DNA of 64,000 nt from Oerskovia turbata (GCF_000718325.1 NZ_JOFV01000002.1:1-64000), one strand, 5' to 3'. Numbered from the stretch's first letter, positions 39,246 through 49,101 are shown. A program made the numbers and translations. The notes: generated from the letters alone by a model not told the origin.

Positions 39246-41975
39246 TCACTTCGAGGGTTCGTCCGCGGCGGGGGCCGCGGCCTTCTTCTCTGCGGTCGTG
39301 CGGGCCGCCTCCTCGGTGGCCTTGCGCTCGGCACGGACCTCCTCGCGGCTCGTGCCGTAGTACGCCGCGACCATGATGTCCTTCATGTCCTCGAGCATCG
39401 GCAGACGCGGGTTCGCGGGAGCGCACTGGTCCTCGTAGGCCCGCATCGACAGGGCGTCGAGGCCTCCGATGAACTCACGCTCCGAGACGCCCTGCTCCTT
39501 GAACGAGCGCTCGATCCCGACCTTGGCGCGCAGCTCCTCGACGGCCCGGGCGTACGACTCGACGGCCTGCTCGGGCGTCGAGGCCGGGAGGCCCAGGTGC
39601 TTGGCGATCTGCTGGTAGCGCTCGTGCGCGATGTACTTCTCCGCCTTGGGCCACCCCGTGACCTTGGTCGGGATCTGCCCGTTGTAGCGGATCGCGTGCG
39701 GCAGGAAGATCGCGTTCGTGCGGCCGTGGACCAGACCGAAGGTCGAGCCGACCGTGTGGGCCATCGCGTGGACGATCCCGAGGAACGCGCTGCCGAACGC
39801 CATGCCGGCGATCGTGGCCGCGTTGTGCATCTTCTCGCGGGCCTCGGGGGCGGCCGCCCCCTGCGTGACGGAGGCCTCGATGTGCTCGAAGACCAGCTTG
39901 ATCGCGTGCAGCGCCAGGCCGTCCGTGAAGTCGTTGGCGTAGACCGACACGTAGGCCTCGGTCGCGTGCGTCAGGGCGTCGAAGCCCGAGTCCGCCGCGA
40001 GCTTCGCGGGCATCGTCGCGGTCAGGACCGGGTCGATGATCGCGACCGACGGGGTCAGCGCGTAGTCGGCGAGGGGGTACTTGTACCCGGTCGCGTGGTC
40101 CGTGATGACCGCGAACGGCGTGACCTCCGAGCCCGTGCCCGACGACGTCGGGATGCAGACCAGCTTGGCCAGGTCGCCCAGGGTCGGGAACTTGAACGCG
40201 CGCTTGCGGACGTCGAAGAACTTCTCGCGCAGGTCCGAGAACGCCATCTCCGGGTGCTCGTACTTGAGCCACATGACCTTCGCGGCGTCCATGGGCGACC
40301 CGCCGCCGATCGCGACGATCGTGTCGGGCTTGAAGTCGCGCATCATCTCCGCGCCCTTCTCGACCGTCTCGACGCTCGGCTCGGGCTCGACCTGGTCCAT
40401 GATCTGGATCGAGACCTTGTTCGGGCGACGACCCAGGACGTCGAGGACCTTGTCGACGATCCCGATCTGGCTCATGACCTTGTCCGTGACGATGGTGACG
40501 CGCTCGACGTCGGGCATCTGGGCCAGGTACTGGATCGAGTTCGGCTCGAAGTACGTCTTCGGCGGGATCTTGAACCACTGCATGTTGTTGTTACGACGTC
40601 CGATCCGCTTGACGTTGACGAGGTTGACGGCCGACACGTTGTTCGACACCGAGTTGTGGCCGTAGGAGCCGCAACCGAGGGTCAGCGACGGGATCAGCGC
40701 GTTGTAGATGTCACCGATGCCGCCCAGGGCCGACGGCTGGTTCCACAGGATGCGGACGGCCTTGACGCGCTGGCCGAACTCCTCCGCGATGGCCTTGTCC
40801 TCGGTGTGGATCGCACCCGAGTGACCCAGGCCGTCGAACTCGACCATCTGCTCGGCGAGCGAGATCCCGTGGTCGGTCGACTCGGCGCGCAGCACCGCGA
40901 GGACGGGGCTGAGCTTCTCGCGCGTCAGGGGCTCGGCGGGGCCGACCTGGCTGCACTCCGCGAGGATGATCGAGGTGCCGTCGGGGACCGAGAAGCCTGC
41001 CTGCTCCGCGATCCACTGGGGGCTCTTGCCGACGATCGAGGCGTTGAGCTTGGCACCGGCGCAGTTCGCGCCGCCGGCCTCGACGCCGAAGATGAAGCGC
41101 TCGAGCATCGCCTTCTCCTCGGGGTTCGCGAGGTAGGCGTGCATGTGGGCGAACTCGGCGAGGGCCGCGTCGTAGATCTCGGTGTCGAGGATGACGGCCT
41201 GCTCCGAGGCGCACACCATGCCGTTGTCGAAGCCCTTGGACAGGACCACGTCGTTGACGGCGCGGCCGAGCTTGGCGGTCTTCTCGATGTAGGCGGGGAC
41301 GTTGCCCGCACCGACGCCGAGGGCCGGCTTGCCGGCCGAGTAGGCGGCGCGGACCATGGCGTTGCCGCCCGTGGCGAGGATGAGCGAGACGCCGTCGTTG
41401 TTCATGAGTGCCGACGTGGCCTCGAGCGAGGGCTGCTCGACCCACTGGATGCAGTCCTCGGGTGCGCCCTCGGCCACGGCGGCGTCCCGCACGATGCGGG
41501 CTGCGGCGACCGAGCACTGCTGGGCGCTGGGGTGGAACGCGAAGATGATGGGGTTGCGCGTCTTGAGCGCGATGAGCGACTTGAAGATCGCGGTCGAGGT
41601 CGGGTTGGTGACCGGGGTGATGCCCGCGACCACGCCGACCGGCTCGGCGATCTCGACGATGCCCGTGAGCTCGTCGCGCCCGATGACGCCGACCGTCTTG
41701 AGGTTGGCCATCGAGTTGGGCACGTGCTCGCACGCGAAGATGTTCTTGGTGGCCTTGTCCTCGAAGACGCCGCGCCCGGTCTCGGTGACCGCGAGCTGCG
41801 CGAGGCGGCCGTGCTCGTGGAGCGCCGCGACGGACGCCTTCTTCACGATGCGGTCGATGTCCTCCTGGGTGAAGGCGTCGTACTGCTTGAGCGCCTTGAG
41901 GCCTCGGTCGACGAGGGCGTCGATCTCGGTGACTCCGGCGGGGGCCTTGACGGGGGCCTTGCTCGTGCTGCTCAC
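39246..41975 (-). CDS. adhE: Bifunctional acetaldehyde-CoA / alcohol dehydrogenase
   Basis: The 909-residue fusion has an N-terminal CoA-acylating aldehyde dehydrogenase (about 15-440) with catalytic C255 in NGMVCASEQ, and a C-terminal iron alcohol dehydrogenase (about 460-870). The latter has GGGSPMDAAK and metal ligands in SGFDALTHATEAY and GIVHAMAHTVG...LVHGRTN. It reduces acetyl-CoA to ethanol and regenerates NAD+ in fermentation. AdhE usually assembles into spirosomes. GTG 41975 has GGAGGAG upstream and matches the family start. A perfect Rex box in the promoter region indicates repression at low NADH. Confidence 0.95.
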   Translation of the reverse strand: MSSTSKAPVKAPAGVTEIDALVDRGLKALKQYDAFTQEDIDRIVKKASVAALHEHGRLAQLAVTETGRGVFEDKATKNIFACEHVPNSMANLKTVGVIGRDELTGIVEIAEPVGVVAGITPVTNPTSTAIFKSLIALKTRNPIIFAFHPSAQQCSVAAARIVRDAAVAEGAPEDCIQWVEQPSLEATSALMNNDGVSLILATGGNAMVRAAYSAGKPALGVGAGNVPAYIEKTAKLGRAVNDVVLSKGFDNGMVCASEQAVILDTEIYDAALAEFAHMHAYLANPEEKAMLERFIFGVEAGGANCAGAKLNASIVGKSPQWIAEQAGFSVPDGTSIILAECSQVGPAEPLTREKLSPVLAVLRAESTDHGISLAEQMVEFDGLGHSGAIHTEDKAIAEEFGQRVKAVRILWNQPSALGGIGDIYNALIPSLTLGCGSYGHNSVSNNVSAVNLVNVKRIGRRNNNMQWFKIPPKTYFEPNSIQYLAQMPDVERVTIVTDKVMSQIGIVDKVLDVLGRRPNKVSIQIMDQVEPEPSVETVEKGAEMMRDFKPDTIVAIGGGSPMDAAKVMWLKYEHPEMAFSDLREKFFDVRKRAFKFPTLGDLAKLVCIPTSSGTGSEVTPFAVITDHATGYKYPLADYALTPSVAIIDPVLTATMPAKLAADSGFDALTHATEAYVSVYANDFTDGLALHAIKLVFEHIEASVTQGAAAPEAREKMHNAATIAGMAFGSAFLGIVHAMAHTVGSTFGLVHGRTNAIFLPHAIRYNGQIPTKVTGWPKAEKYIAHERYQQIAKHLGLPASTPEQAVESYARAVEELRAKVGIERSFKEQGVSEREFIGGLDALSMRAYEDQCAPANPRLPMLEDMKDIMVAAYYGTSREEVRAERKATEEAARTTAEKKAAAPAADEPSK

Positions 41976-42027
41976 GTTGCTCCTCCAGTGACCCGAGCGG
42001 CCGGGTCTGCGTGGTGTCTTTCCCTTG

Positions 42028-42047
42028 CTTGTGAATACTTTCACAAG
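42028..42047. promoter_or_regulatory. Rex operator upstream of adhE
   Basis: CTTGTGAA-N4-TTCACAAG is a perfect dyad matching the Rex consensus TTGTGAANNNNTTCACAA. It lies 53 bp upstream of the adhE start and overlaps a candidate -10 (AGTATT) downstream of TTGCAT on the minus strand. Rex releases DNA when NADH is high, so adhE should be induced under oxygen limitation. Confidence 0.9.
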
Positions 42048-42163
42048 GTTCGGATAGATGCAAGCGCTGTCCGTCGACGACCGGGAACACACCCCTCACG
42101 AGCCGCTCCCCCTGACGAACTATGCATGTCCGGTCCCACGGATCGGTCGCCTAGTGTGTTCGC

Positions 42164-44347
42164 ATGAGTGCTGAGAACGTCGTGACCGACGCGCCCACCG
42201 GACAGCCGACCACGCCGCACGACCCGTACCTGTGGCTCGAGGAGGTCGAGGGCCGCGAGGCGCTCACCTGGGTCCAGGGCCGCAACGCCGAGACCGCCGC
42301 GACGATCGAGGCGACGAGCGAGTTCGCCCGGACCGAGCAGGCGATCCGCGAGGTCCTCGACTCCGACGACAAGATCCCCGACGTCTCGAAGATCGGCGAG
42401 CACTACTACAACTTCTGGCGCGACGCGCGCCACGAGCGCGGCGTCTGGCGCCGCACGACGCTCGACTCGTACCGCACCGCACACCCCGAGTGGGAGCTCG
42501 TGCTCGACCTCGACGCGCTCGGCGAGACCGAGGGGCAGAGCTGGGTCTGGCACGGCGCGAGCGTCCTGCGCCCCGCCCCGGGCGGCGAGTGGCGCCACGC
42601 CCTGGTCGACCTGTCGCCCGGCGGCTCCGACGCCGACGTGACCCGCGAGTTCGACCTCGTCACGAAGCAGTTCGTCGCCCCCGAGGACGGCGGGTTCTAC
42701 CGCGAGGAGTCCAAGGGCGGGCTCGGGTGGATCGACACCGACACGGTGTACGTCTTCACGGACTTCGGCCCCGGCTCGATGACCCCCTCGGGGTACCCCA
42801 GGATCGTCAAGCGCTGGCGCCGCGGCACCCCGGTCACCGAGGCGACGGTCGTGTACGAGGGCGAGCCCGAGGACATGTACATCTTCGGCTGGCGTACCCA
42901 CTCCCCCGGGTTCGAGCGCGACTTCGTCGGCCGCTCGATCGCGTTCTACGACTCCGAGACCTACCTCGTCCAGGACGCGGGCACGGCCGACGAGACGCTC
43001 GTCAAGATCGACGTGCCGCGCTCGGCCGAGGTCGGCGTCAAGCGCGAGTGGATGCTCGTCGAGCTGCGCGACGACTGGACGGTCGGCGGTACCACGCACC
43101 TCGCGGGGTCGTTGCTCGCGATCCGCTTCGAGGACTTCCTCGCCGGGGCGCGCGGCTTCACCGTCCTGTTCGAGCCCACGCCCACGACGTCGCTCACAGG
43201 CGCCACGTGGACCGCGCACCACCTCGTCGTCAACGTCCTGGAGGACGTCAAGAACCGCCTCCACGTGCTGACACCGCCCTCCGCCGCAGCCGGCGAGCCC
43301 TCCGACGCACAGGGCCGTGGGTGGGCCCGCACCGAGCTGCCCGGTCTGCCGACCATCGGCACGGTCGTCGTGGGCGCCGTGGACTCCGAGGAGAGCGACG
43401 ACGTCTGGCTCGTGGTGACCGACTACCTCACGCCCTCGACCCTCTCGCTCCTGACGGTGGGCGCGGGCACCGCGCCCGAGGTGCTCAAGTCGAGCCCCGC
43501 CTTCTTCGACGCCGAGGGCCTGGTCATCGACCAGCACTTCGCGGTGTCCGACGACGGCACGCGCGTCCCGTACTTCGTCGTCGGGCGTGAGGAGCTCGTC
43601 CGCCCCGCGGCCGGTGCCGCCGCCGGGACCGGCTCCGACGCCGCCCCCGTGGGCGCCGCCCCCACGCTGCTCTACGGCTACGGCGGCTTCGAGGTCTCGC
43701 TGACCCCGGGCTACTCCGGAGGACTGGGACGAGCATGGCTCGCCGACGGCGGCGTGTACGTCGTCGCGAACATCCGCGGCGGCGGCGAGTACGGCCCGGC
43801 CTGGCACCAGGCCGCGCTCAAGGCCAAGCGGCACAAGGCCTACGAGGACTTCGCGGCCGTCGCGCGCGACCTCGTCGCCCGCGGCATCACGACCCCCGAG
43901 CACCTCGGCATGGAGGGCCGCTCCAACGGCGGCCTCCTCGCGGGCAACATGCTCACGCAGTACCCAGAGCTCTTCGGAGCGGTCATCGTGGGCGTGCCCC
44001 TGCTCGACATGCTGCGCTACACGCACCTGCTCGCGGGCGCGTCCTGGGCCGCCGAGTACGGCGACCCGGACGACCCCGAGCAGTGGGAGTTCATCAGGAC
44101 GTTCTCGCCCTACCACCTGTTCGACGCCGAGCGCGAGTACCCGCCCGTGCTCTTCACGACGTCGACCAAGGACGACCGGGTCCACCCCGGGCACGCCCGC
44201 AAGCTCGCCGCGAAGATGCTCGCGGCCGGCAAGGACGTGACGTACTACGAGAACGTCGAGGGCGGGCACGGCGGCGCCGCGAACAACGCCCAGGCCGCGC
44301 ACATGGCCGCGATCCACTACCGCTTCCTGCGCGAGCAGCTCGGCTGA
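42164..44347 (+). CDS. Prolyl oligopeptidase family serine peptidase (S9A)
   Basis: The 727-residue protein has a beta-propeller N-terminal part starting with DPYLWLEEVEG and a C-terminal alpha/beta-hydrolase. The triad is S587 (GRSNGG), Asp in TKDDRVHP (670/671) and H702 (EGGHGG). NIRGGGEYGPAWH is typical of S9A. No signal peptide is visible, so it should be cytoplasmic, cleaving short peptides after proline. An acidic loop with GTGSDAAPVG is inserted just before the hydrolase. ATG 42164 lies 6 nt after -10 TAGTGT without an SD. Confidence 0.93.
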   Translation: MSAENVVTDAPTGQPTTPHDPYLWLEEVEGREALTWVQGRNAETAATIEATSEFARTEQAIREVLDSDDKIPDVSKIGEHYYNFWRDARHERGVWRRTTLDSYRTAHPEWELVLDLDALGETEGQSWVWHGASVLRPAPGGEWRHALVDLSPGGSDADVTREFDLVTKQFVAPEDGGFYREESKGGLGWIDTDTVYVFTDFGPGSMTPSGYPRIVKRWRRGTPVTEATVVYEGEPEDMYIFGWRTHSPGFERDFVGRSIAFYDSETYLVQDAGTADETLVKIDVPRSAEVGVKREWMLVELRDDWTVGGTTHLAGSLLAIRFEDFLAGARGFTVLFEPTPTTSLTGATWTAHHLVVNVLEDVKNRLHVLTPPSAAAGEPSDAQGRGWARTELPGLPTIGTVVVGAVDSEESDDVWLVVTDYLTPSTLSLLTVGAGTAPEVLKSSPAFFDAEGLVIDQHFAVSDDGTRVPYFVVGREELVRPAAGAAAGTGSDAAPVGAAPTLLYGYGGFEVSLTPGYSGGLGRAWLADGGVYVVANIRGGGEYGPAWHQAALKAKRHKAYEDFAAVARDLVARGITTPEHLGMEGRSNGGLLAGNMLTQYPELFGAVIVGVPLLDMLRYTHLLAGASWAAEYGDPDDPEQWEFIRTFSPYHLFDAEREYPPVLFTTSTKDDRVHPGHARKLAAKMLAAGKDVTYYENVEGGHGGAANNAQAAHMAAIHYRFLREQLG

Positions 44348-44366
44348 GGCTCGTCACACCGCGCAC

Positions 44367-44414
44367 GGGCTCCCTCGTCGGCTGGTCGACCACGACCTGC
44401 CGACGAGGGAGCCC
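44367..44414. terminator. Bidirectional terminator, perfect 16-bp stem
   Basis: GGGCTCCCTCGTCGGC and its exact complement flank a 16-nt loop between the convergent S9 peptidase and ABC-2 permease genes. Confidence 0.8.
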
Positions 44415-44416
44415 CC

Positions 44417-45178
44417 TCACCGATCGAGCTGCAGGCGCGACCAGGTGGCGCAGGCGAGCCCGACGAGGGCGAGCGCGACCGCGACCGTCACGGTGAGCTG
44501 CGTCGCGGTCACGGCCGTGCCGTCGGACATCGCCCACAGGGCAGGCGCGACCAGGGGCATCCAGCCCCCGGCCCCGACGATCGCACCGACCTGACCGACG
44601 ACCACCAGGGCGATGACCCCACCCACCGCGGCGAGCAGCGAGCGGGTGACGGTGGCGATCCACGCGACCGGGACGGCGAGCGCTCCCGAGAGCATCGCCA
44701 GCGCAGTCTGGCGCACGAGCCCGGCCCACGCGTCCGGGCCCGGCACGCCGTAGCCGAGCACCGCCCCCAGGCCGAGCAGCCCGAGCGTGAGACTCACGCT
44801 GACCAGCGTCACCCAGATCGCGTAGACGGCGAACTTGGCCAGGGCGATCCTGCCGAGCGTGACCGGCAGGGCGAACAGCCCGGTGATCGTCCCGTCCGCG
44901 AACTCGCGAGCGAACATCCACGCGAGCACGACACCGAATCCGAGGAGCGAGGCCGCCGAGGTGATCTGCGCGGCGAGAGCGAGCAGCCCGGACCAGTCCA
45001 GCGTCACCGCGATCCCGGAGAAGTCGGCCTTGGCCGCCAGCGCAGGGTTGCCCCCGGCCAACCCCACGGTGAGCCCGCCCAGCAGGACGAGCGTACCGAC
45101 GAGCAGCGCGAGCGTGCCGATCGCCCCCACGGGCGAGTGGACGAGCTTCGACGCCTCGACCCGCAGCGCGGCGTTCAT
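44417..45178 (-). CDS. ABC-2 type exporter permease
   Basis: The 253-residue protein has six hydrophobic segments, the typical ABC-2 permease layout (FAREFADGTITGLFALPV is the conserved cytoplasmic loop). ATG 45178 overlaps the ATPase stop (ATGA). With the ATPase at 45175 it forms an exporter for an unknown compound, under control of the TetR regulator encoded first in the operon. Confidence 0.88.
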   Translation of the reverse strand: MNAALRVEASKLVHSPVGAIGTLALLVGTLVLLGGLTVGLAGGNPALAAKADFSGIAVTLDWSGLLALAAQITSAASLLGFGVVLAWMFAREFADGTITGLFALPVTLGRIALAKFAVYAIWVTLVSVSLTLGLLGLGAVLGYGVPGPDAWAGLVRQTALAMLSGALAVPVAWIATVTRSLLAAVGGVIALVVVGQVGAIVGAGGWMPLVAPALWAMSDGTAVTATQLTVTVAVALALVGLACATWSRLQLDR

Positions 45179-45909
45179 CGGGCACCAGCGCCTTCGACGG
45201 TCGCGCGGTGCTCGTCGTCGGCCTGGATGCGCTCGAAGAACGCGCGCTCGAGATCGCGTCCGGTGGTGTCGAGCCGGCCGATCAGCCGGCCGGCGTTCAT
45301 CAGCAGGACGCGATCCGCGATCCTGGCCACCTCGTCGAGGTGGTGGCTGCTGACGAGGACCGCTGCTCCCTGCCTGGCACGTCGGGTCAGCTGCTCCCGC
45401 AGCAGGATGACGGAGGCGGGATCGAGCGTGCTGCTCGGCTCGTCCAGCACGATGAGCTGCGGATCGTGCTGGAGAGCTGCCGCCAGACCGGTGCGCTGCC
45501 GGTTGCCCTGCGAGAGCCGCCGAAACCGCCGCTCGGCGACCGGACCGAGCCGCCAGGCCTCGAGCGACGCGTCGACGCACCGCGGGTCGCCGCCTCGCAG
45601 CAGGCACGCGATGTGCAGGTTCTTGCGCACCGTCAGCTCGGGATAGGCCGGGGGCGTCTCGATCAACGCTCCGACGCGCGCCCAGCCCGCTGTCGGCAGG
45701 TCGCCGAGCGCGCGGCCGAACACCCGTACCTCACCGGACTGCGGGCGCAGCATGCCCAACGCGAGCCGCATGAGCGTGGTCTTGCCCGCTCCGTTCAGCC
45801 CGATCAGTGCGACGACCTCCCCCCGCTCGACGTGGAAGCTCAGGTCGCTCACTCCCGCTCCACCGCGGAACTGCCGGCCGACGTTCTCGAAGCGGAGCAC
45901 CTCACTCAC
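45175..45909 (-). CDS. ABC-2 type exporter ATPase
   Basis: The 244-residue single ATPase has Walker A GLNGAGKTT, signature LSQGNRQR, Walker B LIVLDEPSSTLD and the switch histidine in VSSHHLDE. The GTG at 45909 overlaps the TetR stop. A second GTG at 45900 has GGAGG at better spacing and may be the real start. Confidence 0.9.
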   Translation of the reverse strand: MSEVLRFENVGRQFRGGAGVSDLSFHVERGEVVALIGLNGAGKTTLMRLALGMLRPQSGEVRVFGRALGDLPTAGWARVGALIETPPAYPELTVRKNLHIACLLRGGDPRCVDASLEAWRLGPVAERRFRRLSQGNRQRTGLAAALQHDPQLIVLDEPSSTLDPASVILLREQLTRRARQGAAVLVSSHHLDEVARIADRVLLMNAGRLIGRLDTTGRDLERAFFERIQADDEHRATVEGAGAR

Positions 45910-46447
45910 CTCCCAGCACGTCCAGCGCGGCCTGCAAGACCTCGTCCACCGGCGTCCGCTCGGTCAGCGCCCACTCCAGGAGCGCCGCGCTCAGGCCTGC
46001 GATCACCGAGGCCGCGGCGACGCGCGCCCGGACGTCCGGCACCGCGCGGTCCGTGAGTGCCCCCGCGAGAGCGTCGACCGTGGCCTGACTGCTGCGTTCG
46101 ATCGCCCCGCGGAGCGACGGGTTCGCCGCGAGTATCCGCAGCCGGTCACGCTGTTCTCCCTCGACCTCGACGTCGACCTGCCCCCAGGCCTGCCGGATGC
46201 CCTCGGCCAGCGCCCGCATCGGCGGCTCGTGCGCGGGGCGCGCCCGCACCGCCTCGGCCATCAGCGGGTCGAACGGGTCGTCGAGCAGCAGCGACTCCTT
46301 GGCGGCGAAGTGTCGGAACAGCGTCACCTCGCTCACCCCGACCTGGCGAGCGATCTGGGCGGTGCCCGTCGCGTCGTACCCCTGCTTCATGAACAGGTCC
46401 AACGCTGCGTGCCGCAGCGCCTCGTGCGTCTGATCCCAACGTCCCAT
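45902..46447 (-). CDS. TetR family transcriptional repressor
   Basis: The 181-residue protein has an N-terminal TetR helix-turn-helix (about 8-55: GTAQIARQVGVSEVTLFRHF) and a helical ligand-binding C-terminus. It leads a three-gene operon with an ABC-2 exporter, a common arrangement for drug-responsive export. ATG 46447 lies 7 nt after -10 TAACAT with no SD, so it is probably leaderless. The operator at 46455-46471 covers that -10, predicting tight autorepression. Confidence 0.9.
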   Translation of the reverse strand: MGRWDQTHEALRHAALDLFMKQGYDATGTAQIARQVGVSEVTLFRHFAAKESLLLDDPFDPLMAEAVRARPAHEPPMRALAEGIRQAWGQVDVEVEGEQRDRLRILAANPSLRGAIERSSQATVDALAGALTDRAVPDVRARVAAASVIAGLSAALLEWALTERTPVDEVLQAALDVLGGE

Positions 46448-46454
46448 GGCCCTG

Positions 46455-46471
46455 ATGTTAGTGACTAACAT
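46455..46471. promoter_or_regulatory. TetR operator overlapping the -10 box
   Basis: ATGTTAGT-G-ACTAACAT is a perfect dyad with 8-bp arms. Its left arm contains the -10 box TAACAT (minus strand) of the tetR-exporter operon; a -35-like TTGCCT lies 18 bp further up. Confidence 0.85.
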
Positions 46472-46518
46472 ATCGTGGAGGCAAGGGGCTCGCCTCGACG
46501 TCACCCCGGACAGCACGA

Positions 46519-46548
46519 GAGGGCGGGCCCCCGGGGAGACCCGCCCTC
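46519..46548 (-). terminator. Hairpin after GH65 phosphorylase
   Basis: GAGGGCGGG and CCCGCCCTC arms (9 bp, 12-nt loop) lie about 75 nt beyond the stop at 46624, in the gap before the tetR promoter. Confidence 0.6.
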
Positions 46549-46623
46549 CTGCACCTCGCGGCGCCACAGCGCCCGTCGTCCCGGCGCCGCGTCGGCCGCC
46601 GCCGCGACCCGGTGCCCTCTGCC

Positions 46624-49101
46624 CTACGAGTGCGGCACCGTCGCCGTGATGAGCGTCCCGTCCTCGCGCCGGTTGCCCGTCAGGTCGCGCAGGCTCGGCG
46701 TCCCCTCCCGCACGGGCCCCTGGCCGTCGAGGGCCACCGTCACCGGCTCCCCGGCACCGACGCGCACGGCCTCTCCGCGCACCAGCACCTCGGCGCTCTC
46801 GCCCGTCTCGCACACGAACGTGATCGCGTCGGCCGTGACCGTGACCTTCAGCCGGGCCCCGCGCAGGGACACGCGGAACGTCAGGGACTCCCACGCCTGC
46901 GGCAGGCGCGGGTCGAAGCTGATGCGACCGCAGTCGTCGCGCATGCCGCCGAACCCGAACGCCAGCGCCGACCAGGTGCCGCCGGCCGAGGCGACGTGCA
47001 CGCCGTCGGACGCGTTCGCGTGGCGGTTCTCCAGGTCTACCAGCAGCGACGACGTGAAGTACTCGAGCGCGAGCTCGTGGTACCCGACCTCCGCCGCGAT
47101 GATCGACTGGACCACACCCGAGAGCGTCGAGTCACCCGTGGTCAACGGGTCGTAGTACTCGAAGTCGGCCAGCTTCTCCTCGGGCGTGAACTCTCCCCCC
47201 TGGAGGAACAGTGCGAGGACGACGTCGGCCTGCTTGAGCACCTGGTAGCGGTAGATGACGAGCGGGTGGTAGTGCAGCAGGAGGGGCCGCTTGTTCGCGG
47301 GAGTCGCCGCGAGATTCCAGATCTCGCGCTCCAGGAAGTGCGAGTCCTGCGGGTGGATGCCCAGGTGCTCGGCGTACGGGATCGACATGCGCTCGGCCGC
47401 TCGCGACCACTCGGCCGTCTCCTGCGGCGAGACGCCGAGCCGGACCCGGAGCCGCTCGTAGTCGTGCGGTGCGTCCAGGCGCATGGCGTCGAGCGTCTCG
47501 GCCGCGACGCGCAGGTTGAAGCGGGCCATGACGTTCGTGAAGAGGTTGTCGTTGACGACCGTCGTGTACTCGTCGGGACCCGTGACGCCGTGGATGTGGA
47601 AGTGGTCGTCACCGTTCGCCCGCCAGAAGCCGAGGTCGGCCCACATGCGCGCGGTCTCGACGAGGATGTCGACGCCCTCGCGCTCCAGGAAGTCCTGGTC
47701 CCCCGTCGCCCGCACGTACTGCATGAGGGCGTACGTCACGTCGGCGTCGATGTGGTACTGCGCGGTGCCCGCGGCGTAGTACGCCGAGGCCTCCTCGCCG
47801 TTGATCGTGCGCCACGGGAACAGGGCGCCCTCCTGCGAGAGCTGCCCGGCGCGACGGCGGGCGGCGTCGAGCATCTGGTAGCGGAAGCGCAGCGCGTTGC
47901 GCGCGTACCGTGGGCTCGTGTACGTCAGGAACGGGAGCACGTAGATCTCGGTGTCCCAGAAGTAGTGGCCGCCGTAGCCCGTGCCCGTGAGGCCCTTGGC
48001 AGGGACGCCGTTCCCCTCGGCGCGGGCCGTGGCCTGCGCGAGCTGGTAGATGTTCCACCGCACGGCCTGCTGGATCTCGGGCTGGCCCGGGATCTCGACG
48101 TCGGAGCGCGCCCAGAACTCGTCGAGGAACTCGCGCTGCTCGGCGTGCTGGAACGCGACACCCTCCTCGCGCACCCGGTCGAGCGTGCGACGGCAACGGT
48201 CGATGAGCTCGCGCGCGGGCACCCCGCGGGACGTGTGGTAGGCCACGGTCTTGGTGAGCCGGACCGGCTTGCCCGGCTCGGCCTGGATCCGATAGACGTG
48301 CTTGGCCAGGTCCTCGTCCACCTGGGTGCGCACCTCGTGCGTGTTCTCGGTGACCAGCTCGTCGTCCGCGGCGACCGCGAGCGTCATGCCCGAGTTGGTG
48401 CACCGGTAGGACAGGACCAGGCGCTCGTCGTCGCCCCACTGCGCCTGCGGCTGCAGGACGCGCTCGGTGAACTGGTTGGCCTTGCGGGGGTCGAACCCCT
48501 GCCCCATGGCGGCCGACGGGACGTGGTACTCGTCCTGCCCGTCCTGCCGGTTGAGGATCTGGGACGAGATCGCGATGGGCGCCGGGTCGTCGAGCATCGT
48601 CACCTCGAACGTGATGACGGCCAGGTGCCGCTCGACGAACGAGACCATGCGCTCGGACTTCACCAGCACGCGCTTGCCCGACGGCGTGCGCCACAACAGC
48701 TCGCGTCGCAGCACGCCGTCGGCCATGTCGAGCGACCGCTCGTAGGAGACGAGGTCCGCGACGGGCAGCAGGAGCGGCTCGTCGTCGACGTAGAGCCGGA
48801 TGATCTTGACGTCCGGGACGTTGACGATCGTCTGCCCGACCTCCGCGAACCCGTACGCCTCCTCGGCGTGGTGGATGCGCCACGTCTCGTGGAAGCCGTT
48901 GATGAACGTGCCCTGCGTGTGGGACTCGCGCCCCTCCTCGACGTTGCCCCGCATGCCGAGGTACCCGTTGCCGACCGAGAAGAGGGTCTCGGTGACCCCG
49001 AGGTCGTGCGCGGAGTAGCGGTTCTCGGTGAGCCGCCACGGGTCCGCGGGGAAGCGGCTGCGGTCGACGGTGCCGTCGAAGCCGTGCTCGAACCCGGCCA
49101 T
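46624..49101 (-). CDS. Glycoside hydrolase family 65 phosphorylase
   Basis: The 825-residue protein has the GH65 layout: N-terminal beta-sandwich (about 10-290), linker and (alpha/alpha)6 barrel with FWDTEIYVLPF, and the general acid E511 in GVTGPDEYTT. KQADVVLALF is the phosphate-binding region. Family members split maltose, trehalose or kojibiose with phosphate to glucose and beta-glucose-1-phosphate; which one cannot be told here. It lacks a signal peptide. The start shares one base with the stop of the phosphoglucomutase gene (TGATG), so the two act together. Confidence 0.93.
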   Translation of the reverse strand: MAGFEHGFDGTVDRSRFPADPWRLTENRYSAHDLGVTETLFSVGNGYLGMRGNVEEGRESHTQGTFINGFHETWRIHHAEEAYGFAEVGQTIVNVPDVKIIRLYVDDEPLLLPVADLVSYERSLDMADGVLRRELLWRTPSGKRVLVKSERMVSFVERHLAVITFEVTMLDDPAPIAISSQILNRQDGQDEYHVPSAAMGQGFDPRKANQFTERVLQPQAQWGDDERLVLSYRCTNSGMTLAVAADDELVTENTHEVRTQVDEDLAKHVYRIQAEPGKPVRLTKTVAYHTSRGVPARELIDRCRRTLDRVREEGVAFQHAEQREFLDEFWARSDVEIPGQPEIQQAVRWNIYQLAQATARAEGNGVPAKGLTGTGYGGHYFWDTEIYVLPFLTYTSPRYARNALRFRYQMLDAARRRAGQLSQEGALFPWRTINGEEASAYYAAGTAQYHIDADVTYALMQYVRATGDQDFLEREGVDILVETARMWADLGFWRANGDDHFHIHGVTGPDEYTTVVNDNLFTNVMARFNLRVAAETLDAMRLDAPHDYERLRVRLGVSPQETAEWSRAAERMSIPYAEHLGIHPQDSHFLEREIWNLAATPANKRPLLLHYHPLVIYRYQVLKQADVVLALFLQGGEFTPEEKLADFEYYDPLTTGDSTLSGVVQSIIAAEVGYHELALEYFTSSLLVDLENRHANASDGVHVASAGGTWSALAFGFGGMRDDCGRISFDPRLPQAWESLTFRVSLRGARLKVTVTADAITFVCETGESAEVLVRGEAVRVGAGEPVTVALDGQGPVREGTPSLRDLTGNRREDGTLITATVPHS

